From an uncultured Bacilli bacterium (GTDB lineage: Bacteria; Bacillota_I; Bacilli_A; RF39; UBA660): a stretch of 64,000 bases of DNA. Made by a program: the position numbers and the translations under genes. This document shows positions 8,220 to 16,812 of the stretch, in pieces (positions within the stretch are counted from its first letter, which is position 1; every line of letters starts with the position of its first letter). The DNA is taken from positions 1-64,000 of the forward strand of contig CAKOHW010000004.1 in assembly GCA_934086185.1 (NCBI GenBank), written 5' to 3'. A model generated the notes under the pieces. The model saw nothing but the letters and a program-made list of their open reading frames with translations, was not told the origin of the DNA and searched no databases.

Positions 8220-8936
8220 ATGGGAAGAGCATATGAAGTAAGAAAAGCAAGTATTCAAAAAACAGGAGCTGCAAAAGCAAAATTATATAGTACATTTGCA
8301 AAAGAAATATATTTGGCTGCAAAAGGAAATCCTGAAATAGATACAAATATAAATCTTAAGAGAATGGTAGAAAAGGCTAAAAAGAGTCAAGTTCCAAGTG
8401 ATATTATAAATCGTGCAATAGATAAGGCCAAAGGGGCCGGACAAGAAGATTATCAAACTGTAGTATATGAAGGATTTGGACCTGGTGCAAGTACTTTAAT
8501 TATAAAAACCTTAACTGATAATGTTAATAGAACAGTTGGTTTTGTTAGAGCAGCCTTTAATAAAGTAGATAAAAGTTTAGGAGTCACTAATAGCGTTAGT
8601 TACAATTATGATTATTTAGGGGTTATTGGATTTAAGTATGATAATTATGATTTAGTATTTGAAAAACTTTTAGATGCTTCTATAGAAATAATTGATTTAG
8701 AAGATGAAGATGGTTTATTAGTAGTTACTTGTAATCCTACTGATATTCATAAAATAAAAGATACTTTAGAAAGTTTTATAGATAATATAGAGTATGAAAT
8801 TGATGAAGTAGGAATGTATGCTAAAGAAAAAGTAAAATTAAATGATGAAGATAAAGAATTATTTATGAGATTATATAACTTATTAGATGATATTGAAGAT
8901 GTTACTGATATTTATCATAATGTTATTTTAGATTAG
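8220..8936 (+). CDS. YebC/PmpR-family protein
   Basis: A 238-residue YebC family member starting MGRAYEVRKASIQKTGAAKA, with the three-domain layout of the family. The GxGNPExNxxLKRMVEKAK-like segment and the YEGFGPG motif are present. YebC proteins were long listed as transcriptional regulators; recent work on the family links them to translation through proline-rich stretches. The length equals that of the YeeN-like subgroup of Bacilli. GAGGTGA lies four bases before the ATG. It is probably monocistronic, with a terminator directly after it. Confidence 0.88.
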   Translation: MGRAYEVRKASIQKTGAAKAKLYSTFAKEIYLAAKGNPEIDTNINLKRMVEKAKKSQVPSDIINRAIDKAKGAGQEDYQTVVYEGFGPGASTLIIKTLTDNVNRTVGFVRAAFNKVDKSLGVTNSVSYNYDYLGVIGFKYDNYDLVFEKLLDASIEIIDLEDEDGLLVVTCNPTDIHKIKDTLESFIDNIEYEIDEVGMYAKEKVKLNDEDKELFMRLYNLLDDIEDVTDIYHNVILD

Positions 8937-8962
8937 ACTGTGATTTTTTCATAGTCTTTTCA
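8936..8962 (+). terminator. Terminator after the YebC-family gene
   Basis: GACTGTGA pairs with TCATAGTC around a TTTT loop and is followed by TTTT. A TATAAT at about 8972 downstream may be the -10 box of the two-component operon. Confidence 0.65.
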
Positions 8963-8998
8963 TATTTTTGATATAATATGTTTGTGTTGAGGTGTATT

Positions 8999-9670
8999 AT
9001 GAAGGTATTGGTAGTAGATGATGAAATATTAATAAGAAATGTTATTAAAGAATACTTAAAAATTAATAATATAGACTTTGATGAAGCTGATAATGGTGAA
9101 GAAGCTATCAGATTAGTAAATCAAAATAAGTATGATTGTATTGTGATGGATATAATGATGCCTAAAATGGATGGATTTACTGCTGTTAAAGAAATTAAAA
9201 AAATTAGTGATGCTAAAATTATTATGCTTTCTGCTAGAACTGAAGAATATGATAAACTATCTGGTTTTGATTTAGGTATAGATGATTATGTAACAAAACC
9301 ATTTAGTCCAAAAGAATTAATTGCACGTATAAAAGCAGTACAAAAACGTGGTAACAATTCAATGAGTGATATTCTTAAAGTAGGTGGAATTGAACTAAAC
9401 TTGTTAGCACGAACTGCGAAAATTGATAAAAAAGAAATTGAATTAACACATACACAATTTGATTTGATGACATTATTTTTAAAAAACATTGGAATTGCTC
9501 TTTCTAGAGATAGTATTATTGATAAAATTTGGGGATATACTTATGAGGCAGAAGATAGAACTATCGATGCTCATATCAAACTTTTAAGAAGTAAGATAGG
9601 TAAGTATAAAAACAATATAAAAACTGTTAGAGGAATAGGATATAAATTTGAATATAATGAAGAAACATAA
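8999..9670 (+). CDS. OmpR/PhoB-type response regulator
   Basis: A 223-residue regulator. The receiver domain (about 1-118) has DDE at 7-9, phospho-acceptor D51 in MDIMMPKMDG, and the TKPF switch lysine. The C-terminal winged helix (about 128-220) ends RTIDAHIKLLRSKIG...VRGIGYKFE, typical of the OmpR family. The ATG at 8999 follows GAGGTGTATT; an upstream TTG at 8978 is unlikely. The sensor kinase gene overlaps the 3' end, so the two form an operon. The signal sensed cannot be read from the sequence. Confidence 0.93.
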   Translation: MKVLVVDDEILIRNVIKEYLKINNIDFDEADNGEEAIRLVNQNKYDCIVMDIMMPKMDGFTAVKEIKKISDAKIIMLSARTEEYDKLSGFDLGIDDYVTKPFSPKELIARIKAVQKRGNNSMSDILKVGGIELNLLARTAKIDKKEIELTHTQFDLMTLFLKNIGIALSRDSIIDKIWGYTYEAEDRTIDAHIKLLRSKIGKYKNNIKTVRGIGYKFEYNEET

Positions 9671-11045
9671 TAGTAGTATACAATTTAAAACTTTAACATT
9701 GTTAATATTGTTTAGTGTTGCAATCCTTGTTGTTATGTGGTTTTTTCAAATAATTTTTTTGAGAGTTTATTATGAAAAATATCAATTAAAAAGTTTAAGA
9801 CATGTAGAAAAAGTATTAAATAGACAAAAATATACATTAGATGAAATAGAAAGAATAGCTTATGATAATGATATTTGTATAGAGTATTTTTATGATGATA
9901 AGTATTATTTATTTAATGGTCTTAATAATGATTGTTTGTTAAATACTAAGTCTGAAGGAATAAAAAATATTATTATAAATTTTATTGATAGTGATAAAAG
10001 TAGAGAAGTTATAAAATTAAATAATCCTAATAATGATAGTAAGAGTATTATGTATAATATTAAAGTAAATGATGGTTATTTATTTTTAAATACTTCTTTA
10101 GAAGATGTAGATAGTATTACGAGTATTCTTAGGAATAAACTTATTTATGTAACTATGATAATAATTGTTTTAGCAATTCTTATATCTATTCATTTATCTA
10201 AAATGTTAAATGAACCAATAATTAACATTACTAATGAAGCTAAAAAATTATCTAAGGGTAATTTAAAACTTAATTTTGAAGAAAGTAATATTAAAGAAAT
10301 TGATGAACTTGCTAATACACTTATATATGCAAATAATGAAATAAATAAAACAGATGAATTAAGAAGAGATTTACTTGCTAATGTTAGTCACGATTTGAAA
10401 ACTCCATTGACTATGATAAAAGCGTATGCAGAAATGTTAAGAGATATTGATAATTTAAGTGATGACAAAAAACGTGAGAATCTAAATATAATAATAGATG
10501 AAACAGATAGATTAAATATTTTGGTAAATGATATATTAAACTTAAGTAAGTTAGAAAGTAATAAGGAAATACTTGATAAGAGTGAGTTTGATTTAGTAGA
10601 ATTGATAAAGAAAATAGTTAAAAAGTTTGATATATTAGTTGAAAAAGAAAAATATGAGTTTATTTTAGATATGCCTAAAAAAGCTTATGTATTTGGAGAT
10701 AAAAATAAAATTAGTCAAGTTATTTATAATTTAGTAAATAATGCTGTTAATTATACTGGAAAAGATAATAAAGTATATATAAATGTCATTGAAAATAAAA
10801 AAAGTTATTTAGTTGAAATTAAAGATACTGGTAAAGGAATAAAAGAAGAAGAATTAAATATTATTTGGGATAAATATTATAAAAATGAAAAAAATCATAA
10901 ACGTAATAAAGTAGGTACTGGGGTAGGATTATCAATAGTTAAAAATATATTGGAAAGTCATCAATTTAAGTATGGAGTGACAAGCACTATTAATAAAGGA
11001 ACTACATTTTATTTTGAAATAGAAAAGATAGGTAAAAATTCTTAA
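9657..11045 (+). CDS. Sensor histidine kinase
   Basis: A 462-residue membrane kinase. TM1 lies at about residues 11-35, an extracellular region of about 125 residues follows, and TM2 is at 162-180, then HAMP. The HisKA motif LLANVSHDLKTPL has phospho-H245. HATPase boxes follow: N-box NLVNNAVNYTG, G1 DTGKGI, G2 GTGVGLSI. This architecture matches PhoR/VicK-type kinases, although no PAS domain is seen. An in-frame ATG at 9648 is also possible. The start lies within the response regulator gene, so translation is coupled. Confidence 0.92.
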   Translation: MKKHNSSIQFKTLTLLILFSVAILVVMWFFQIIFLRVYYEKYQLKSLRHVEKVLNRQKYTLDEIERIAYDNDICIEYFYDDKYYLFNGLNNDCLLNTKSEGIKNIIINFIDSDKSREVIKLNNPNNDSKSIMYNIKVNDGYLFLNTSLEDVDSITSILRNKLIYVTMIIIVLAILISIHLSKMLNEPIINITNEAKKLSKGNLKLNFEESNIKEIDELANTLIYANNEINKTDELRRDLLANVSHDLKTPLTMIKAYAEMLRDIDNLSDDKKRENLNIIIDETDRLNILVNDILNLSKLESNKEILDKSEFDLVELIKKIVKKFDILVEKEKYEFILDMPKKAYVFGDKNKISQVIYNLVNNAVNYTGKDNKVYINVIENKKSYLVEIKDTGKGIKEEELNIIWDKYYKNEKNHKRNKVGTGVGLSIVKNILESHQFKYGVTSTINKGTTFYFEIEKIGKNS

Positions 11046-11084
11046 AATTTCACAATTATTTCACATTACTATAATATACTACTA

Positions 11085-11172
11085 TTTGAAAAGAAGGTTT
11101 ATTTATTATTTTTACAAATCCTATATAAAATATAAACTCAAACTCACACTATTATTATTCCTTCTTTTCAAA
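11085..11172 (+). other. Long-range inverted repeat in the gap before the secreted protein gene (possible small RNA or leader)
   Basis: The 238-base gap 11046-11283 holds no ORF. TTTGAAAAGAAGG (11085-11097) is a perfect inverted repeat of CCTTCTTTTCAAA (11160-11172), enclosing about 62 bases of AT-rich sequence. A TATAAT-like box (11070-11075) lies just upstream. A second hairpin with T-tract follows at 11194. This could be a structured small RNA of about 140 nt or a 5' leader. No family was recognised. Confidence 0.4.
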
Positions 11173-11193
11173 TTATTATTTTTTGTTTTTGGG

Positions 11194-11232
11194 AAATACA
11201 TAATTATTTATATGTATTTTCTTTTTGTCTTT
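11194..11232 (+). terminator. Terminator-like hairpin upstream of the secreted protein gene
   Basis: AAATACATA (11194-11202) pairs with TATGTATTT (11211-11219), followed by a T-rich run. It may end transcription of the kinase operon or of the structured RNA just upstream. Confidence 0.6.
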
Positions 11233-11283
11233 TAATTGTATTTTTTTATAAAATATGTTACTATTTTTATGATAGGTGATAAT

Positions 11284-11964
11284 ATGAAAGATAAGTCAAA
11301 TAAAAATAGTATTATAATATTAACTGTTTTATTAGTTGCAATATTATTTGTTTTGGTTATTGGTGCAACTTTTGCTTATTTTTCAGTTAATTTGAAATAT
11401 GTTAAAAATTTAGAAAATGTACAAGTTAAAGCAAATACTGTTGTTGTAGAATATTCTTCAACCAATAGTATATTTTATGAAAATGTAATACCTGGTAGAC
11501 CAGAATGGAATGATGGAGAGAAAGCTACTAATAAATTAACTTTTATGGTTACTACTCCTACAGATGCAACTTATAAAGTACCTTATGATGTGTATTTAGA
11601 TATAACTAAAAATACTTTTATTACTGATAATGTTGTTTTCTATTTACAACCAATTACTTGTGATAGAAATGATAAGACAGGTAGTTTAAAGGGAGAATTA
11701 GTTACAGATAATACTTTAAATTATGGTGATTATGATGGAACAAATGTAGTATTGGGTGTAATTCCTGCTGGTTTTACTGGAAAACTTAAAGTATATGGTG
11801 GATCTGTAGTTGGTAGTTTAGGGTGTCAAGATAAATGGAATTTTGAAATATGGTTAAACGAATTAGGTGTTGTACAAAATGAAGATCAAGCAAAAACTAT
11901 AGAAGCAAAAATTGATATTGAAACTGGATTACCTTATCCTGTAGATTTTATGAATAATAATTAA
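11284..11964 (+). CDS. Secreted TasA/camelysin-like protein with SipW-type signal
   Basis: A 226-residue protein. After MKDKSNKNS comes a long hydrophobic segment (about 10-34) ending in IGATFAYFS, the pattern of SipW-dependent signal peptides as in TasA and CalY. The rest is a beta-rich extracellular domain with two cysteines that could pair. The next gene is a SipW-type signal peptidase, the same partnership as tapA-sipW-tasA in Bacillus. It may form matrix fibres or a surface layer; sequence similarity to TasA outside the signal is not evident to me. The ATG at 11284 follows AGGTGATAAT; upstream in-frame codons from 11236 lack a binding site. Confidence 0.75.
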   Translation: MKDKSNKNSIIILTVLLVAILFVLVIGATFAYFSVNLKYVKNLENVQVKANTVVVEYSSTNSIFYENVIPGRPEWNDGEKATNKLTFMVTTPTDATYKVPYDVYLDITKNTFITDNVVFYLQPITCDRNDKTGSLKGELVTDNTLNYGDYDGTNVVLGVIPAGFTGKLKVYGGSVVGSLGCQDKWNFEIWLNELGVVQNEDQAKTIEAKIDIETGLPYPVDFMNNN

Positions 11965-11976
11965 TGGAGAATATAT

Positions 11977-12690
11977 ATGGAAAAAATGAATAAAAGGGAG
12001 AAAATTAAATTTTTAAGACAAAAAATTAATAAAGCAATGAAACTTTTATCATATGCTATTATTGTTGTGTTAATTTTTCTAGGTTTGTTTTTTGCATATT
12101 ATTTTGTTTCATTAAAAATGTATGAAAAAAATCCTACAACTAAATTACCTAAATTTGGTTTATATACCATTATAAGTCCTAGTATGGAACCTAAAATTAA
12201 AGTATATGATGTTGTAGTTGATTTGAATTTATTTGATCATAATAATATAAAAAAAGGTGATGTAATAACCTTTATATCTAATAGTAATATATCTAAAGGG
12301 TTAACTGTAACTCATAGAGTAGTAGATATTAATACTAATCCTGATGGAACTAAGTCTTATACTACTAAAGGAGACAATAACTTAAAAACAGATGGTGCAA
12401 CAGTTAATTCAAATGATGTTTTAGGGAAAGTTTTATTTAAAATACCTCAATTAGGTAGAGTACAATTTTTAATTGCTAATAAATTTGGTTGGATAATATT
12501 AATTTTATTACCAGCATTGTGTGTAATTATATATGACTTTATTAAATTATTTAGATTATTAGCATTTAATAATAGATTTATGAGATTTAGTAAATTTAAT
12601 AGTAAAATAGATACTGAAATAAATGTAGATGATTTAAATATGTTAAAGTCTGGAATGAGTATAGTTAAGAAAGTTAATAAAAAGAAATAA
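11977..12690 (+). CDS. sipW: Signal peptidase I of the SipW (ER-type) class
   Basis: A 237-residue membrane peptidase. TM1 is at about 22-47; the catalytic serine S69 lies in SPSMEP. A histidine (H113, VTHRVVD) replaces the lysine of ordinary bacterial signal peptidase I, as in SipW and eukaryotic Sec11. A second TM segment lies at about 164-190, with a basic cytoplasmic tail. The gene follows the TasA-like gene by 12 bases, so that protein is a likely substrate. The proteins at 23372 and 54913 carry the same kind of signal (TYAYF) and may also be processed by it. GGAGAA lies seven bases before the ATG. Confidence 0.88.
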   Translation: MEKMNKREKIKFLRQKINKAMKLLSYAIIVVLIFLGLFFAYYFVSLKMYEKNPTTKLPKFGLYTIISPSMEPKIKVYDVVVDLNLFDHNNIKKGDVITFISNSNISKGLTVTHRVVDINTNPDGTKSYTTKGDNNLKTDGATVNSNDVLGKVLFKIPQLGRVQFLIANKFGWIILILLPALCVIIYDFIKLFRLLAFNNRFMRFSKFNSKIDTEINVDDLNMLKSGMSIVKKVNKKK

Positions 12691-12720
12691 TGGCTAATTT
12701 GCATAAGCCATTTTATTTTG
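12689..12720 (+). terminator. Terminator after sipW
   Basis: AATGGCT pairs with AGCCATT, followed by TTTATTTTG. It closes the TasA-like/sipW operon. Confidence 0.7.
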
Positions 12721-12742
12721 TTATAATATTTATTGTGATTAT

Positions 12743-13474
12743 ATGAAAAAGATAAATATACAAATTTTTATAATATTAATTGGAATTTTATTATGTATTG
12801 CAGGAGTACGTGGTGTTAAAAAGTATTTTTATGATACATATAAGTTTGATAAAGAAGAAACTATTGTTGTTAATAATTTGGCTGATAATGTTTATGTAGC
12901 AAATTATATAGAGGAAGATAGTGTAGTTTCAGAAGAAGATTTAAAAATAGAACCTATGACAACTACAGTTCCTACAACAAGTGTACAAACTACTACAATA
13001 AAGCCATATGAAGATAATAATAATATTGTATCAAGTGTTCCTACTTATAGTGATAATGGAGAAATAATATATGATAATTTAACATTTACAGAATTAGTTA
13101 ATAAGTTAGATAAAAATTTAAATTCTACGTTGAGTAATACTGGTTATTATTTTGCAAATTATTATAAAAAAACTGGATTAGATCCATATTTAGCAGTTGC
13201 TATAGTATTACAGGAAACTGGTTGTAAGTGGACTTGCAGTACTTTAGTACAAAAATGTAATAATATAGGTGGTTTAAGAGGTGGAAGTTGTAGTGGTAAC
13301 TTTAAATCTTATAATACTTTAGAAGAAGGGATAAATGGTTATTTAGATATTTTATATAATAATTATTATTCACAAGGATTAACTACTGCAGAATTAATGA
13401 ATCCTAAATATGCATCTAGTACTGAGTGGAGTGTAAAAGTAAATAAATATATAGAACAAATTAGAGCGAGTTAA
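12743..13474 (+). CDS. Membrane-anchored glucosaminidase-like cell-wall protein
   Basis: A 243-residue protein with an N-terminal membrane anchor at about 5-25. A Thr-rich linker (TTTVPTTSVQTTTIKP) follows at about 74-90, then a C-terminal domain from about 112 resembling the FlgJ/LytG-type glucosaminidase fold. VAIVLQETG supplies the putative catalytic glutamate and NNIGGLRG matches the family's N-N-x-x-G-x-x-G pattern. Two cysteine pairs in the domain may form disulfides. It would act on peptidoglycan outside the membrane. It follows the TasA-like/sipW operon but after a terminator, so it may have its own promoter. Confidence 0.72.
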   Translation: MKKINIQIFIILIGILLCIAGVRGVKKYFYDTYKFDKEETIVVNNLADNVYVANYIEEDSVVSEEDLKIEPMTTTVPTTSVQTTTIKPYEDNNNIVSSVPTYSDNGEIIYDNLTFTELVNKLDKNLNSTLSNTGYYFANYYKKTGLDPYLAVAIVLQETGCKWTCSTLVQKCNNIGGLRGGSCSGNFKSYNTLEEGINGYLDILYNNYYSQGLTTAELMNPKYASSTEWSVKVNKYIEQIRAS

Positions 13475-13538
13475 GAATTATTAATTTGCTTTTTTTATTA
13501 TTATATGTTATTATCTTTTATCGAAATGAGGGGTTTTG

Positions 13539-14519
13539 ATGGAAAATATAAAAAATGCAGCTGATTGTATAGATTTAAATGATAAAAATAATATATCTAA
13601 AATAGAATATAATTTAAGAGTTAAGGCTTATAAATTAAATGAATTGGTTAAAATATTTAATAGTGATAACAGTGATTTTTCTAAAACTATGGAAATGATA
13701 AAAATTTATGATAAGGTAGAAAACTTAATAAAAGCATATAATTATTATTTTACTAAGCAACGTAAAATACCAGATTACTTAGAATGTAATAAAAATGAAT
13801 ATTTTTTAATAGTTGATTTCTATAAGAAGATGGAAGAAAAAGGTATTTTAACTCGTGCAAAATATTTAACATTTATATTACCTTTTTTAGTTAATTATGA
13901 ATATTCTAAAAATATAATAGATGATTTTATAAAATATGATGGTTTTGAATTAGAGGATTTTCTTGAAAATCGCAATATAACTTCAGAAGATTTTATGAAT
14001 ATAATAAATGTTATCAGCGTGTTAGATAAAGTTACTTATAATAATTATTTAAATAAATGTGAAATGAATGATAGATTGAGATACAATTATTATTGTGAAA
14101 CTATTAAGAATTTATATTTTGGAATAAAGAATGGATTTTTGTTAAATGGAGAAAAATTCAATATATTAGTATTTTTAAAATGTATTCCATTTAAATTAGA
14201 TTTTAAGAGAACTTTATTAAAGTTTGTAAAGGAATATTTACCTAATTGTTATGATACAATATTAAATTATATGATACAAAATGGTTTATTAGATGATAGA
14301 AAAAGAATGGCAATCGATAAAAGTTTTATTGTTAATGGTACATCTATAATAAATGGTAGATTTATAAGTAATGAAGAAAATAAATTGATTTATAATTATA
14401 TTATAGAAAATGGTCTTCCTGATTATAGTATAGTATTTAATATTGTAAGAGATATGTATATTAATGGTGAAATAAGTTTAGATAGTAATTTAAAAAAAGT
14501 AAAAACCGTAAATAATTAG
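13539..14519 (+). CDS. Hypothetical soluble protein (326 aa)
   Basis: A 326-residue, Asn/Tyr/Lys-rich, largely helical protein with no signal, no membrane segment and no motif that I recognise. GAGGGG lies six bases before the ATG at 13539; the preceding TTG at 13536 is in frame but sits closer to the binding site. It lies between the glucosaminidase-like gene and the tyrS T-box, and ends just before the T-box promoter. Codon use matches its neighbours. It is probably a lineage-specific protein. Confidence 0.65.
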   Translation: MENIKNAADCIDLNDKNNISKIEYNLRVKAYKLNELVKIFNSDNSDFSKTMEMIKIYDKVENLIKAYNYYFTKQRKIPDYLECNKNEYFLIVDFYKKMEEKGILTRAKYLTFILPFLVNYEYSKNIIDDFIKYDGFELEDFLENRNITSEDFMNIINVISVLDKVTYNNYLNKCEMNDRLRYNYYCETIKNLYFGIKNGFLLNGEKFNILVFLKCIPFKLDFKRTLLKFVKEYLPNCYDTILNYMIQNGLLDDRKRMAIDKSFIVNGTSIINGRFISNEENKLIYNYIIENGLPDYSIVFNIVRDMYINGEISLDSNLKKVKTVNN

Positions 14520-14547
14520 TTGAAATTATAAATTAGTATGATATAAT
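14520..14547 (+). promoter_or_regulatory. Promoter of the T-box/HAD/tyrS operon
   Basis: TTGAAA at 14520-14525, 16-base spacer, TATAAT at 14542-14547. The T-box leader follows within ten bases. Confidence 0.65.
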
Positions 14548-14552
14548 GTTTT

Positions 14553-14688
14553 TGTTAACGAAGAAAGGATTTACGACCCTGGAGTTAAAACGTAATATCG
14601 CGTTAAGATAATTAGAGTATGATACATTCATAGAATTAAGGTGGTACCGCGAAATATTCGCCCTTAAGATATGAATGTTTTTTTATTA
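14553..14688 (+). promoter_or_regulatory. Compact T-box leader controlling the HAD-tyrS operon
   Basis: AAGGTGGTACCGCG at 14638-14651 is the highly conserved T-box sequence that pairs with the acceptor end of uncharged tRNA. A competing terminator is formed by ACATTCATA (from 14624) with TATGAATGT (to 14678) and TTAAGG/CCTTAA inside it, followed by seven T. The leader is only about 130 nt, so stem I is much reduced. A small TTACG/CGTAA helix lies where stem I would be. TAC at 14572-14574 is a candidate tyrosine specifier, consistent with tyrS downstream, but its placement in a loop should be checked by folding. Confidence 0.85.
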
Positions 14689-14699
14689 GGAGGTATGAT

Positions 14700-15314
14700 G
14701 TGATAAAAAGAATAATATTTGATATTGATAATACATTACTTGATACAAAAATGGATGGTATTAATTGTTTTAATGAATATTTAAAAAATAAGAGTTATAA
14801 TTTAAGTCCTAGTGAATTATTTAAAATTTTATGTGAATATGAAAATATCGGTAATTATGAAGTAAATGATTTAATAGCATATTTAAATCGGTATTTAGAG
14901 TATGATTATACTGAAGATGATTTTTTAGAGTTATTAAATATGTATTCTAGTTATTCTACATTGATTAATGAAAATACACCTAATATTTTAGAATATTTAT
15001 CTAAAAAATATGAGATTGTTGCATTAACAAATTGGTATTCTGATTGTCAATCAAAAAGGTTAAATAGAGTTGGTATATTAAAGTATTTTAATAAAGTTTA
15101 TGGAGTTAGTGATGGTATAAAACCTAATGTTGATGCGTATACAAATGCATGTGGTGATTATAAATATTCTGAGTGTTTAATAATTGGAGATAATTATGAT
15201 AATGATATTTGTGTTCCTATGGAGTTAGGAATGAATACAATATATTTTAATAGATTATCTGATAATAATGATAATGAAATAAATAATTTAAATGAATTAA
15301 TTAATAGATTATAG
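14700..15314 (+). CDS. HAD-family hydrolase in the tyrS operon
   Basis: A 204-residue HAD-superfamily phosphatase. Motif I is FDIDNTLLD (nucleophile D8, acid D10), motif II is ALTNWYS, and motif IV is IIGDNYDNDI. The helical cap inserted after motif I fits the C1 cap group of phosphoglycolate-phosphatase/YjjG-like nucleotidases. The start is GTG at 14700, seven bases after AGGAGG. It sits between the T-box and tyrS, so its expression should rise when tyrosyl-tRNA is uncharged. Its substrate and the reason for this link are unknown. Confidence 0.85.
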   Translation: MIKRIIFDIDNTLLDTKMDGINCFNEYLKNKSYNLSPSELFKILCEYENIGNYEVNDLIAYLNRYLEYDYTEDDFLELLNMYSSYSTLINENTPNILEYLSKKYEIVALTNWYSDCQSKRLNRVGILKYFNKVYGVSDGIKPNVDAYTNACGDYKYSECLIIGDNYDNDICVPMELGMNTIYFNRLSDNNDNEINNLNELINRL

Positions 15315-15329
15315 AAAGAAGGAAATGAA

Positions 15330-16556
15330 ATGAAGTTATATGATGAATTAAAATGGAGAGGTTTAATTAAGGATGTTAGTAGTCCAGATTTAGAAGATAA
15401 ATTAAATAATGAAAGCATTACTTTTTATTGGGGAACAGATCCTACTGCTGAAAGTTTACATATTGGACATTATTCTTCATTAATTACTGCTAAAAGATTA
15501 ATGAAAGCAGGACATCATCCAATATTGTTGGTAGGTGGTGCAACAGGTTTAATAGGTGATCCTAGACCTACTAGTGAAAGAGAAATAATATCTAAAGAAA
15601 CTGTAGATAAAAATTTTGTTGGTATTAAAAATCAAGTATCTAGAATTTTAGAAGGAAAAGCAGAAATAGTTAATAATTATGATTGGATGAAAAATTATAA
15701 TTATTTAGAATTTTTAAGAGATATAGGTAAATATATTAACGTTAATTATATGTTAGCTAAAGATATAATTAATAGAAGATTAGAAACTGGTATTACTTAT
15801 GCTGAATTTTCTTATACACTTATACAAGGTTATGATTTTTTACATTTATTTAGGGATAAAGGATGTTTATTACAAGCTGCTGGAAGTGATCAATGGGGTA
15901 ATATTACTACTGGTATAGAATTAATAAAGAAAATAGAAAATAAAGAAGCATATGGATTTACAATGCCTTTAATATTAGATGCTGCTGGTAATAAATTTGG
16001 AAAAAGTGAAGGAAATGCTTTATGGTTAGATATAAATAAAACTTCTAGTTATGAATTATATCAATATTTAATAAATACTGATGATGTTAAAGTAGAAGAA
16101 TATTTAAAAGTATTTACTTTCTTAACAAAAGAAGAAATAGATAATATTATGAAAGAACATAATGAAGCACCACATTTGAGAATAGGTCAAAAAAGATTGG
16201 CTCAAGAATTTATTACAGATTTACATGGAGAAGAAGAATATAAAAAGGCTTTAAAGATAAGTGAATGTTTATTTAGTGGAAAAATAAATGAATTATCTAG
16301 TGAAGAGATTGAAAATGCATTTAAGGGAGTTAAATCTTTTGATATTAAAATAGATGATACATTATTAAATATATTAGTTGATAATAAAATAGCATCTTCT
16401 AGAAGAGAAGCAAGAGAATTTTTAAATAGTAATAGTATTGTTGTTAATGGAGAAAAAATAAATGATGAAAATACTATAATAAATAAAGATATGTTATTAC
16501 ATGGTAAGTATTTAGTTATTAGAAAAGGTAAAAAGAAGTATTTTATTGGCAAATAA
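15330..16556 (+). CDS. tyrS: Tyrosyl-tRNA synthetase
   Basis: A 408-residue class I aminoacyl-tRNA synthetase for tyrosine. LHIGH at 43-47 is the HIGH motif and KFGKSEGNA is the KMSKS-equivalent loop. GSDQWGNITTG and YTLIQGYDFLHL are TyrRS-specific substrate pocket motifs. A C-terminal S4 RNA-binding domain starts at about 340 (IASSRREAREFL). The length fits bacterial TyrRS. GAAGG lies eight bases before the ATG and 15 bases after the HAD gene. The operon is under the T-box upstream. Confidence 0.96.
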   Translation: MKLYDELKWRGLIKDVSSPDLEDKLNNESITFYWGTDPTAESLHIGHYSSLITAKRLMKAGHHPILLVGGATGLIGDPRPTSEREIISKETVDKNFVGIKNQVSRILEGKAEIVNNYDWMKNYNYLEFLRDIGKYINVNYMLAKDIINRRLETGITYAEFSYTLIQGYDFLHLFRDKGCLLQAAGSDQWGNITTGIELIKKIENKEAYGFTMPLILDAAGNKFGKSEGNALWLDINKTSSYELYQYLINTDDVKVEEYLKVFTFLTKEEIDNIMKEHNEAPHLRIGQKRLAQEFITDLHGEEEYKKALKISECLFSGKINELSSEEIENAFKGVKSFDIKIDDTLLNILVDNKIASSRREAREFLNSNSIVVNGEKINDENTIINKDMLLHGKYLVIRKGKKKYFIGK

Positions 16557-16570
16557 TAAAAATTTTAATA

Positions 16571-16602
16571 AATAAAACTATTAATTTAGTTTTATTTTTT
16601 CT
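16571..16602 (+). terminator. Terminator after tyrS
   Basis: AATAAAACT pairs with AGTTTTATT and is followed by a T-run. A TATAATA at about 16602 then gives a -10 box for the next operon. Confidence 0.7.
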
Positions 16603-16626
16603 ATAATATATTATAGAGGTAGTAGT

Positions 16627-16812
16627 ATGTTAGATAAATTAAAGGAATATAGAATTTATATTGAAGCAATAAAGATGGCTGAGGCTAATATGGATTTAGA
16701 AAAAGATATGAATGAATTAAATATTGATAAAAGAAAGTTAGAAAAGAAATTAATAAATGATAGAGATATAATAGAAAAAGTAAAGGAAAGTGTTAATTAT
16801 AATGACAGATGA
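16627..16812 (+). CDS. Small charged protein upstream of Fic (possible antitoxin or partner)
   Basis: A 61-residue, helical, highly charged protein (KLKEYRIYIEAIKMAEANMD at the N-terminus, then a Glu/Lys-rich coiled-coil-like stretch). It overlaps the Fic gene by 11 bases, so the two are translationally coupled. Small proteins encoded just upstream of Fic enzymes in class I systems carry an inhibitory (S/T)xxxE(G/N) helix. I do not see a clear match to that motif here, so an antitoxin role is only positional inference. Start: ATG with GAGGTAGT ribosome binding site. Confidence 0.6.
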   Translation: MLDKLKEYRIYIEAIKMAEANMDLEKDMNELNIDKRKLEKKLINDRDIIEKVKESVNYNDR

